Positions 18,347-25,769 of a stretch of DNA of 64,000 bases are shown piece after piece (within the stretch, counting starts at the first letter, position 1; each line of letters opens with the position of its first letter). The DNA comes from Candidatus Macondimonas diazotrophica (GTDB taxonomy: Bacteria > Pseudomonadota > Gammaproteobacteria > UBA5335). The notes below the pieces were generated by a model, which made no database searches, was not told the origin of the DNA, and saw nothing but the letters and a program-made list of their open reading frames with translations. The stretch spans positions 1 to 64,000 of the forward strand of contig NZ_SRIO01000005.1 of the NCBI RefSeq assembly GCF_004684205.1. Direction: 5' to 3'. The translations under genes and the position numbers were made by a program.

Positions 18347-18450
18347 TGTCGCCTCCATCCCTGAAAAAGCGCTCAAGCCTGCGATTCTGGACTCGAATAT
18401 CGGACGCCCCACGGAAAACTTGAGCGCCTCTTTTTCTCGAAAAAGCGCAT

Positions 18451-18481
18451 AAAAAAACCCTGGCTGGAAAACCAGCCAGGG
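18451..18481 (-). terminator. Rho-independent terminator of the acyl-CoA dehydrogenase operon
   Basis: Perfect 10-bp stem (CCCTGGCTGG / CCAGCCAGGG, 18458-18467 and 18472-18481) with a 4-base loop. Read on the minus strand it is followed directly by seven U residues (the A-run 18451-18457). It ends transcription coming from 18531 and separates it from the diguanylate cyclase. Confidence 0.85.
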
Positions 18482-18496
18482 CATTTCGATCAAGCA

Positions 18497-18521
18497 TGGC
18501 AGATGCGCGGCGCATCTGCCA
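18497..18521. repeat. Perfect 12-bp inverted repeat just after the acyl-CoA dehydrogenase stop
   Basis: TGGCAGATGCGC at 18497-18508 and its exact complement at 18510-18521, with one base between; in RNA this gives about 11 pairs and a 3-base loop. It lies nine bases beyond the stop codon and 15 bases before the terminator hairpin, and has no U-run of its own. It may protect the mRNA 3' end. Confidence 0.7.
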
Positions 18522-18530
18522 GCCTGGGGA

Positions 18531-19730
18531 TCAGCGCAGTTCCTTGGAGCTCTTGCCCAACACCTGACGGGCAACGATGAGCTGCTGAATCTGCTGGGTG
18601 CCTTCGAAGATATCCAGAATCTTCTGGTCGCGCGCCCATTTCTCCAGCAGATGCACTTCGCTGTAGCCCAGATTACGGGTCAGTTCGACGCAGCGCAGGA
18701 CGATGTAGTTGCCCACGCGCCCGGCCTTGGCCTTGCACATGGAAGCTTCCTTGGAATTGGGCTGACCGTTGTCAGCCATCCAGGCCGCGCGCATGGTCAG
18801 GAGATAGGCCGATTCCCACTCGGACTCCATCCACTCGATCTCGGCGCGCAGCGCATCATTGGTCCAACGGGACTTCTGGTACTCCAGAACGACGCCTTCC
18901 TTCGCCAGGAGCTCCTTGGTCAGATCCAGAGAAGCGCGGGACACGCCCAACGACATCGCGGCCACTGGTGGACGCGTGTTGTCGAAGGTCTGCATGACCC
19001 CACCGAAGCCTTCCTTCTTGTCCTTGATTTCCTCGGAACCGAGCAGGTTGTCCTTGGGAACGCGGACGTTGGTGAAGGTGATGGCAGCAGTATCCGACGC
19101 GCGGATCCCCATCTTCTTCTCCAGGCGCACCAGCTCGACACCGGGCAGATCTTTCGGCACCACGAACGACTTGATGCCCGCTTTGCCCTTGGTGGGGTCG
19201 ATGTTGGCCCACACCACCACGTGACTGGCACGGCCACCCGCGGTGATATAGATCTTTTCGCCGTTGATGATGTAGTCGTCACCATCTTTCTTGGCGGTGG
19301 TCTTGATGTTGCCGGCATCCGAACCAGTGCCCGGTTCGGTGATGGCCATGGCAGCCCAGCACTTACCGAACTTTTCCTTCTGCTCGGGTGTTCCGGCCGC
19401 CATGATGGCCGCGTTGCCCAGGCCCTGACCGGGGATGGCGAGGGCCAGACCCGCATCACCCCAGCACATTTCGGTCATGGCGGCGATGGCGATCATGTTG
19501 CCGCCATTCTTGACGCCGGGCTTGGCTTCCTTGTCCTTGCCGCCACCGCCCAGGCCACCCATGCCGCCGCCACCGCCGCCCAGCATCGACTTCAGCGCAT
19601 CGAGCTCCTTCGGGGGCGTGTGCTCGGCCTTGTCGTACTTGCGGGAAATGGGGCGGAACATGGACTTGGCCAGACCGTTGGCCATCTTCTGCATGTTCGC
19701 GACATTCGGCGGAAGTTCCAGATAAATCAT
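18531..19730 (-). CDS. Acyl-CoA dehydrogenase with a glycine-rich insert
   Basis: 399 aa. ATG at 19730 with GAGGA seven bases upstream. Middle and C-terminal domains are normal for the family: AITEPGTGSDAGNIKTTA (flavin and substrate contacts), INGEKIYITAGG, GIRASDTAAITFTNVRVP, and the C-terminal FEGTQQIQQL carrying the probable catalytic glutamate. The N-terminal helical domain is odd. After residue 50 there are 12 glycines in 14 residues (51-64), then a lysine-rich stretch, before NGGNMIAIAAMTEMCWGD. FadE-like oxidation of acyl-CoA to enoyl-CoA is expected; the substrate is unknown. It lies 30 bases downstream of a second, non-identical dehydrogenase gene, so a heteromeric enzyme is likely. 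Confidence 0.87.
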   Translation of the reverse strand: MIYLELPPNVANMQKMANGLAKSMFRPISRKYDKAEHTPPKELDALKSMLGGGGGGMGGLGGGGKDKEAKPGVKNGGNMIAIAAMTEMCWGDAGLALAIPGQGLGNAAIMAAGTPEQKEKFGKCWAAMAITEPGTGSDAGNIKTTAKKDGDDYIINGEKIYITAGGRASHVVVWANIDPTKGKAGIKSFVVPKDLPGVELVRLEKKMGIRASDTAAITFTNVRVPKDNLLGSEEIKDKKEGFGGVMQTFDNTRPPVAAMSLGVSRASLDLTKELLAKEGVVLEYQKSRWTNDALRAEIEWMESEWESAYLLTMRAAWMADNGQPNSKEASMCKAKAGRVGNYIVLRCVELTRNLGYSEVHLLEKWARDQKILDIFEGTQQIQQLIVARQVLGKSSKELR

Positions 19731-19760
19731 TGCGTCATCCTCAAAATCGGCATGTCGGGA

Positions 19761-20888
19761 TCAGATGTTGAAGCAGCCTTCCAGCACGGCCAGACCGCGC
19801 AGGTTGCGATACCACATCTCCTCGGAGTACTCGCGCAGGAAACCGGCGCCGCCGAGGATCTGCACCCCGTCGGTCCCCACCTGCATCATGCGCTCGGCGC
19901 AGTTGATGTAGGCAAGATGGGCCTGACGATGAAAATCCAGGCCGTTCTCGGCCTGGGCCGCAGCGCGCCAGACCATCAGACGCATGCCGTCCAGTTCGAT
20001 CGCGATGTTGGCCACCATGAACGCCACCGCCTGGCGATGGGAAATGGGCTCGCCGAACGCGATACGCTCGTTGGCGTATTCGGTCACATGCTCCAGTAAT
20101 GCCTGAGCGGTACCCACCGCGGCAGCACATGCGCCCAGACGCGACAGGTCGATCAGCCGCTGGTAATCGAAGGTTTTTTCGCCTTCGCCCAATTTGGCCG
20201 CGGCTTCGACGCGGACATTCTCGAGCGTCACCACGCCCAGCCCCAGGCCATGCAGACCCAGATAGCCCTGCGCCTGCACACTCAGACCTTGCGCACCTTT
20301 CTCGACCAGGAAGACCTGCGGGCCTTCTCCGTCGACGTCGGCCACGATCGCGAAGTGTTCGGCTGTGGTGGCCAGCGGAACCATCCCCTTGGTGCCGTTC
20401 AGGACATAGGCGCCGCCTTCGGCCACAGCCTTGGTCTGCAAGGCGTGCACGTCCGAGGTGGCGCGCGGCTCGCTGATGGCAATCGTCGCGGGCACAAACG
20501 CTTCACCCGCAAATATGGGCAGATACTTGGCCTGTTGTGCGGCCGAACCCTGATCGATCAGCAGATTCACGAAGCCGAGCGGTGCCAGAATGTGCAAGGC
20601 CAATCCCATGTCGCCCTTGCCCAGGTCTTCGGCGATCAGCACGTTCGAAACGGGGGAGCGGGGCGAGCCGGCGCCGCCATGATCTTCCGGCACGGGCAGC
20701 AGGGTAATGCCCAGTTCATGGGCCTGTTGCAGCATCTCGGCCGGGATTTCGTTGGATTCATCGATTGAGCGCGCTTGGGGCTTGATGACGGTTTCGGCGA
20801 AACGCTGCATGGTTTCGCGCGTGATGCGCTGTTCGTCCGTGAGGGTCAGATCGAACGGAAGCGCTGGTTTGGCGCCGGGCTGGGTCAT
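19761..20888 (-). CDS. Acyl-CoA dehydrogenase, C-terminally short partner subunit
   Basis: 375 aa from the ATG at 20888 (GAGGA seven bases upstream; a TTG eight codons earlier is less likely). All three domains are visible: an N-terminal helical part (LTDEQRITRETMQRFAETVIKP), the sheet domain (IAISEPRATSDVHALQTKA), and the C-terminal helices with YANERIAFGEPISHRQAV and QILGGAGFLREY. The chain stops at NLRGLAVLEGCFNI. Most relatives continue from the YEGT-type loop through roughly 15 more residues (..QRLVIARSLL). A glutamate is kept in LEG. First gene of a two-gene operon; with the following gene it may form a mixed oligomer in fatty-acid or side-chain beta-oxidation. No other beta-oxidation genes are nearby. 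Confidence 0.85.
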   Translation of the reverse strand: MTQPGAKPALPFDLTLTDEQRITRETMQRFAETVIKPQARSIDESNEIPAEMLQQAHELGITLLPVPEDHGGAGSPRSPVSNVLIAEDLGKGDMGLALHILAPLGFVNLLIDQGSAAQQAKYLPIFAGEAFVPATIAISEPRATSDVHALQTKAVAEGGAYVLNGTKGMVPLATTAEHFAIVADVDGEGPQVFLVEKGAQGLSVQAQGYLGLHGLGLGVVTLENVRVEAAAKLGEGEKTFDYQRLIDLSRLGACAAAVGTAQALLEHVTEYANERIAFGEPISHRQAVAFMVANIAIELDGMRLMVWRAAAQAENGLDFHRQAHLAYINCAERMMQVGTDGVQILGGAGFLREYSEEMWYRNLRGLAVLEGCFNI

Positions 20889-21023
20889 GGGTGAGTCCTC
20901 TTCATCAGACAAGGCTTAGGAACAAAGGGGGAAGATGTGCCTCTCTCTAGAGACCGGACAGATTAAACCCCTAATGGTCGCCAATACTGAATGAAAAGGC
21001 AATTGACACACCCACAGCCCATG

Positions 21024-22853
21024 CTAGATGACACTCAGACGGCGCCCGAATTCGGATTCGGTGTGGGTGGTGAGCACCAGTGTATAAATGGCACGGGTCA
21101 TGGCCACGTACAGCAGCTTGGCCTCGCTGGCCATGTTATCGGCATCGAGCGTGATCGTGCCCACATCGGGGATGACGACCATCGGAAATTCGAGCCCCTT
21201 GATGCTGTGCATGGTCATGATCTTCACGGAATCCGCGGTCGGGTCGAAGGCTTTCTTTCCGCACCGATCTGCGAGAGTCTGGACCGGGATACCACGCCGG
21301 CCCAGACCGGCGGCCATCTTGTCGATCAGCCAGCGGGCCCGACAGGCAATCGCTACATCCCGCCATCCAAGACCATCCTTGCGCGCCTTGCTCAGCGTCT
21401 CGGCGGCAAACGCGATTTCCTCCTCCAGCGAGCCGCAATGCTTGAAGCACACCGGCGGTCCATGTCGCCCGGCCGCTTCCGGCGCCACCAGTGGGACATG
21501 ATCCTCGTCGGTTTCTCCCGGAGTCAGGTAGTGCCGCGCGAATCGATACGAAAAATCGAGAATTTCCCGCGTATTGCGGTAGTTGATGCGCAGGATACTG
21601 GTTCGGCCACGGGCTTGAATCCCGACACTGGACAACGCGAAGTCGAGCGTTCCTTTCGGCCGATAGATCGACTGGGCGTCGTCATAGAGCAGGAGCAGCG
21701 AACCGTCGTCGGGATCGAGCATCTGGACAATCAATCGCAGCCAGTCTGCATCAAAGTCCTGGCCTTCATCGATCATCACGGCGCCATATTGTGCCCGCGG
21801 GATCTGCCCTTTATCGACGGCTGCGATGACGGCACGCACCAGCGCATCGATGTAGTCACCCGGACCGATCGGCGAAGTCACGTGATAACGGCGCAGTTGC
21901 TCGCCGCACCAGTCATGGAAGTGATAGACGTGAACCTGATCCTCCACACCCTCGCTCTGCATGATCCGGCGCAGATGCGTCGCCAATACGATGTTGAAGC
22001 AGGTCACCAGAATCGGTTTGCGCAACTGGCGGGCCAGATGCAGACAGCGGTAACCGAGGATCATGGTCTTGCCCGAACCAGCCACCCCATGGATGACCCG
22101 ATGGCCCGCCCCGAGGCTCCGGGCAAGCTGCTCCTGCTGCAGATCCATCAGACGGATCACGTCCGGAATCTCGGGCGGCGATGCGGCCTCTGAAGACGAC
22201 GCATCGAACAACCCGTCCTGCAGGCCGGCGACGCGGACTTCGGGGAACAGGTGCCATCGCACCCGATCGATCTGCGGCAGCGTCATCTGCACTGGAAACG
22301 GGGCATTGAACATATCCCAGAGGCGCTTTTGGAACGCCTCGGCCTCTACCGATTCGGTCATCTCATCGGCGCACAGAACCTGATGCGCCGGCATCACCTG
22401 ATCCAGGCCATGCGCTTCGAACTGGCGGCGGGTCATGCGGCTGAGCACTACGCCATACCCATAGGGAAACGCCAGCTTGCCGCGCCGCGCCCCATCGGGC
22501 TGGATCAGTTGCGGATCGCGATCGAGGACCTTGAGCAGGCGATAGGCACATTGCCGCACCTGCTCGATCGGATTGGGCACGATCTTGAGCCCGCTACCGG
22601 TGAGCAGCGTGACCGTCGCACGGTCCAGTGCTCTGATCGTGTCGAGCTTCCAGTCCTTCACTTCCAGCAACAGCAAGCCGCGCCCGGGATGAAGAACGAT
22701 GAAATCGGTGTATCGCGCGCGCTTGCCGACGGGAATCTCATACCAGCAGAGGTAATCGTCTTCCAGATGACTTTGCAGGCGCTCGGCCACTCGCCGCTCG
22801 CCCGCCTGCATACGCCCGACGCAACTGTTGAGCGAAGGAATCAGACTCGCCAT
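21024..22853 (-). CDS. NERD nuclease domain / superfamily 1 (UvrD-like) DNA helicase
   Basis: 609 aa from the ATG at 22853 (GAGG six bases upstream). Residues 17-130 form a NERD domain with the nuclease-like TDFIVL...LLEVKDW (Asp50, Glu64, Lys66). The helicase follows: Walker A GVAGSGKT (Lys262), motif II IDEGQD (362-366), an [10 protein letters not shown] motif IV region, [17 protein letters not shown] (motif V) and [10 protein letters not shown] (motif VI). The Q-motif region is [18 protein letters not shown]. The order NERD then helicase suggests coupled DNA unwinding and cleavage. It is a single gene read divergently from rimO; whether it serves repair or phage defence cannot be told from here. 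Confidence 0.87.
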   Translation of the reverse strand: MASLIPSLNSCVGRMQAGERRVAERLQSHLEDDYLCWYEIPVGKRARYTDFIVLHPGRGLLLLEVKDWKLDTIRALDRATVTLLTGSGLKIVPNPIEQVRQCAYRLLKVLDRDPQLIQPDGARRGKLAFPYGYGVVLSRMTRRQFEAHGLDQVMPAHQVLCADEMTESVEAEAFQKRLWDMFNAPFPVQMTLPQIDRVRWHLFPEVRVAGLQDGLFDASSSEAASPPEIPDVIRLMDLQQEQLARSLGAGHRVIHGVAGSGKTMILGYRCLHLARQLRKPILVTCFNIVLATHLRRIMQSEGVEDQVHVYHFHDWCGEQLRRYHVTSPIGPGDYIDALVRAVIAAVDKGQIPRAQYGAVMIDEGQDFDADWLRLIVQMLDPDDGSLLLLYDDAQSIYRPKGTLDFALSSVGIQARGRTSILRINYRNTREILDFSYRFARHYLTPGETDEDHVPLVAPEAAGRHGPPVCFKHCGSLEEEIAFAAETLSKARKDGLGWRDVAIACRARWLIDKMAAGLGRRGIPVQTLADRCGKKAFDPTADSVKIMTMHSIKGLEFPMVVIPDVGTITLDADNMASEAKLLYVAMTRAIYTLVLTTHTESEFGRRLSVI

Positions 22854-22977
22854 CGAACGCCTCGAGAGACAATCGGCCCACTTCTCCGGATCGGCCGAAT
22901 GTTGTCGGAATTGAGGTATACGGGTGCGCGAACGACGCGCTGCGGCAAGCGGGCCCCGCAAGACCGCCCGTCGAATC

Positions 22978-23007
22978 TTTCACAGCCTCCTGAAAGCCCG
23001 ATAAAAT
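22978..23007 (+). promoter_or_regulatory. Possible sigma-70 promoter of rimO
   Basis: TTTCAC (22978-22983), 18-base spacer, TAAAAT (23002-23007). The -35 match is modest. The start point would lie about 25 bases before the rimO ATG at 23040. Confidence 0.35.
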
Positions 23008-23039
23008 CAGCCTCCCATCGCGCCCGAGGCCAGATCCCC

Positions 23040-24362
23040 ATGAGCACACAGGTTCGCAAAGTCGGCTTCGTCAGCCTCGGCTGCCCCAAGGCGCTGGTCG
23101 ATTCCGAACGCATCCTCACCGAGCTGCGCCGTGAGGGCTATGCGGTTTCGCCCAGCTACGACGATGCCGATCTGGTGGTGGTGAACACCTGCGGCTTCAT
23201 CGATGCCGCCAAGACCGAATCACTGGAAGCGATCGGCGAAGCGCTGGCCGAGAACGGCCGGGTCATCGTCACCGGTTGCATGGGCGCGAAGCCCGAAGAC
23301 ATCCGTGCGGTGCACCCCGCTGTCCTCGCGGTGACCGGCCCACACGCCTATGAGCAGGTCATGGAAGCGGTGCATGCTCACCTTCCGCCCATGCCCCACG
23401 ATCCGCACATCGATCTGGTCCCACCCCAGGGCATCAAGCTCACCCCACGCCACTACGCCTATCTGAAGATTTCCGAGGGCTGCAACCACCGCTGCAGCTT
23501 CTGCATCATCCCCGCCATGCGCGGCGACCTGGTCAGCCGTCCCGCCGGCAGCGTACTGGGCGAAGCCGAACGGCTGGTGGCAGCCGGCGTGCGCGAGCTC
23601 CTGGTGATCTCACAGGACACCAGCGCCTATGGCGTGGATCTCCGGTACCGTACCGATTTCTGGAACGGCCAGCCCGTACGCACCCGCCTGACCGAGCTGG
23701 CCCGCGCCTTGGGCAGCCTGGGCGCCTGGGTGCGCCTGCACTACGTCTATCCCTATCCGCACGTCGATGAGCTGATCCCGCTCATGGCTGAGGGGGCGAT
23801 CCTGCCCTATCTCGACGTGCCGCTGCAGCACGGCAGCCCGCGTATCCTGAAGCGCATGAAACGCCCGGCCGCCGCCGAGAATACCCTTGAACGCCTGCAG
23901 GCGTGGCGTCGCATCTGCCCCGAGCTGACCCTGCGCAGCACCTTCATCGTCGGCTTTCCGGGCGAAACCGACGCGGATTTCGAGGCGCTGCTCGATTTCC
24001 TGACCGCCGCGCAGCTCGATCGCGTCGGCGCCTTCACCTATTCTCCGGTGGACGGCGCGGCTGCCAACGCCCTGCCCGACGCGGTGCCTGAGCCGCTCAA
24101 GCAGGAGCGCCTCGAGCGACTCATGGCGCATCAGGCGGCCATCAGCGCCGCGCGTCTGCAGCAGAAGATCGGGCGCACGCTGGAGGTGCTCGTCGATGCG
24201 GTGGACATGGACGGCCCCATCGCCCGCAGCGCCGGGGAGGCGCCGGAAATCGATGGAGTGATCTATCTCGACGCGGCACCGGACGTCAAACCTGGGGACA
24301 AGCTGCGCGTTGTAGTGACCGATGCCGACGAACACGATCTCTATGCCGAGCCGTGCGACTGA
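23040..24362 (+). CDS. rimO: Ribosomal protein S12 methylthiotransferase
   Basis: 440 aa from the ATG at 23040; the frame is open far upstream, but only from here does the protein family begin. The N-terminal MTTase domain binds one 4Fe-4S cluster through Cys15 ([11 protein letters not shown]), Cys51 (NTCGFI) and Cys80 (TGCMG). The radical SAM domain has CxxxCxxC at Cys148, Cys152 and Cys155 ([12 protein letters not shown]). A TRAM domain closes the protein. The protein adds a methylthio group to the conserved aspartate of ribosomal protein S12. [10 protein letters not shown] separates it from the tRNA enzyme MiaB. Confidence 0.95.
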   Translation: MSTQVRKVGFVSLGCPKALVDSERILTELRREGYAVSPSYDDADLVVVNTCGFIDAAKTESLEAIGEALAENGRVIVTGCMGAKPEDIRAVHPAVLAVTGPHAYEQVMEAVHAHLPPMPHDPHIDLVPPQGIKLTPRHYAYLKISEGCNHRCSFCIIPAMRGDLVSRPAGSVLGEAERLVAAGVRELLVISQDTSAYGVDLRYRTDFWNGQPVRTRLTELARALGSLGAWVRLHYVYPYPHVDELIPLMAEGAILPYLDVPLQHGSPRILKRMKRPAAAENTLERLQAWRRICPELTLRSTFIVGFPGETDADFEALLDFLTAAQLDRVGAFTYSPVDGAAANALPDAVPEPLKQERLERLMAHQAAISAARLQQKIGRTLEVLVDAVDMDGPIARSAGEAPEIDGVIYLDAAPDVKPGDKLRVVVTDADEHDLYAEPCD

Positions 24363-24398
24363 CCGGGCAGCCACGCGAATCCGGAGACGCATCATCGC

Positions 24399-25769
24399 TC
24401 AGTACGCCGGTGCGCCCAGGACAATCCGCGCCAGATGTGCCATGTCGCCATCGAAATGGTGCCCGCCCGGCAGCGCCATGACCGGCAACGTCCCCGCCAG
24501 ACGCGGACAGATCGATTCCTCGGCTTCATCCTGACCATAAACGCACAGCGTGCGCTCACCCGGCAACCGGCGCGCCGCGGGCAGGACGTCGTAATTGCCC
24601 GTATCTTTGCGCCACCACTGACTCACCTGAAACGCGAAGGCCGCCCGCTCGCCGGGCCCGAGCAAGACGAGTCGGGCCACACGTGCCTGCAACTCGGCCG
24701 GCAAGCGCTGGTAGGCAAACGGCAGGACGTTGGCGCCTTGCGAGTAGCCGATCAGGATCACCGCTCTGTCAGGCCAGCGCGTCTGGTAGCGTGTCAGGAT
24801 GCGCCTGAGATCCTGGGCCAGACCCTCCGGCGTGCGTGGCTGCCAGAAATAGCGTAGGGAATCGAAGCCCACCACGGCGACCCCCTGGGCCGCCAGCAAC
24901 CTGGAAAGATCTCGGTCCAGACCTGCCCAGCCACCGTCCCCGCTCATCAACAGTGCCCAGACCGGCGCATTCGCGCCCATGGCGGGAACCTCGATGAGCG
25001 GGAGCTGCCCGGCGTCGAGTCTGGTGATCGGCGGCTGTTGGGGAAGCCGGCTGCGCAGCGCCCGATCGGCGCGCTGCAGTGTTTCGCGCAAGTGAGGCAA
25101 GGGATCGGACACAGGCGGGAGTTCAGCGACCACGGCCACCGCGTCGGGCGCGTGATTCACAAACCGTCGAACGAATGCCGGGTCACGTGACATTGGCGAG
25201 ACCACCCAGGGTGCCACGGGCTGCGCGTCCGGCTGCAGACTGCTTCGGCCTTGCCGGGCGTCGAAATTCGCCCGCAGGCCCCGGCCCGGACAGAAGGGGA
25301 CTGCGGAGGCCAGGGTCGCATCGAAGTCCAACGACAACCCCCCGGCGAAACCGCCGGTCGGCGCCTGGGCCAGCGCCGCGTATGCCAGGGCAGCGCCGCC
25401 CCCCCGCCCCGCCAGCACCGGCGGCACATAGCGATCCAATCCCACCTGGGCCTGGGTTTCCCGCGCCAGATTGTCCAGATCGCCGGCCGGCAGCAGACAT
25501 TCATCGCCATCCTCGGCCATGCGTGCGAGCAGGCCCGGGGCGCTCACGCTGATCACCAATGCGCCCTTGTTCACCAGCAGCTCACCCAGGCGCCGGTCGA
25601 TGGCGGTGCGGCTGCGTCCGGGCATCAGCCAGATCACCACGCTGTGCACCGGTCCGCTGGGGACACCCAACCACACGCGCTCGAACCGGCCATGGGGGGT
25701 CGGCGATTCGTGCCGCTGACAGGCGGTCAGCAACACGCCCAGCACCAACAGCCATACCAGGCGACTCAC
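24399..25769 (-). CDS. acvB: AcvB/VirJ-like lipoprotein, probable aminoacyl-phosphatidylglycerol hydrolase
   Basis: 456 aa. GTG start at 25769, overlapping the mprF stop in GTGA. The N-terminus is a lipoprotein signal (VLGVLLTAC, lipid-carrying Cys17), predicting a membrane-anchored periplasmic protein. The C-terminal half is a VirJ-type alpha/beta hydrolase: SGDGGWAGLDRDLS, nucleophile in GYSQGA (Ser343), probable acid Asp414 (YGQDEAEESICP) and His437/438 (GGHHFDGD). The N-terminal half looks like a degenerate copy of the same fold, as in AcvB of Agrobacterium, which is paired with a lysyl-phosphatidylglycerol synthase and hydrolyses its product. Here the pairing with mprF points to the same job; the lipid substrate is inferred. 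Confidence 0.82.
   Translation of the reverse strand: MSRLVWLLVLGVLLTACQRHESPTPHGRFERVWLGVPSGPVHSVVIWLMPGRSRTAIDRRLGELLVNKGALVISVSAPGLLARMAEDGDECLLPAGDLDNLARETQAQVGLDRYVPPVLAGRGGGAALAYAALAQAPTGGFAGGLSLDFDATLASAVPFCPGRGLRANFDARQGRSSLQPDAQPVAPWVVSPMSRDPAFVRRFVNHAPDAVAVVAELPPVSDPLPHLRETLQRADRALRSRLPQQPPITRLDAGQLPLIEVPAMGANAPVWALLMSGDGGWAGLDRDLSRLLAAQGVAVVGFDSLRYFWQPRTPEGLAQDLRRILTRYQTRWPDRAVILIGYSQGANVLPFAYQRLPAELQARVARLVLLGPGERAAFAFQVSQWWRKDTGNYDVLPAARRLPGERTLCVYGQDEAEESICPRLAGTLPVMALPGGHHFDGDMAHLARIVLGAPAY

Noticed and set aside
18651-20099. 482-codon plus-strand frame opposite the acyl-CoA dehydrogenases
   Set aside because: His- and Gly-rich mirror of conserved coding sequence, no family, no ribosome-binding site.
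20991-22193. 400-codon plus-strand frame opposite the NERD-helicase
   Set aside because: Antisense to helicase motifs, composition typical of a shadow frame.
22251-23039. N-terminal extension of rimO by 263 codons
   Set aside because: It overlaps the divergent helicase gene and has no similarity; the family begins at the ATG at 23040.
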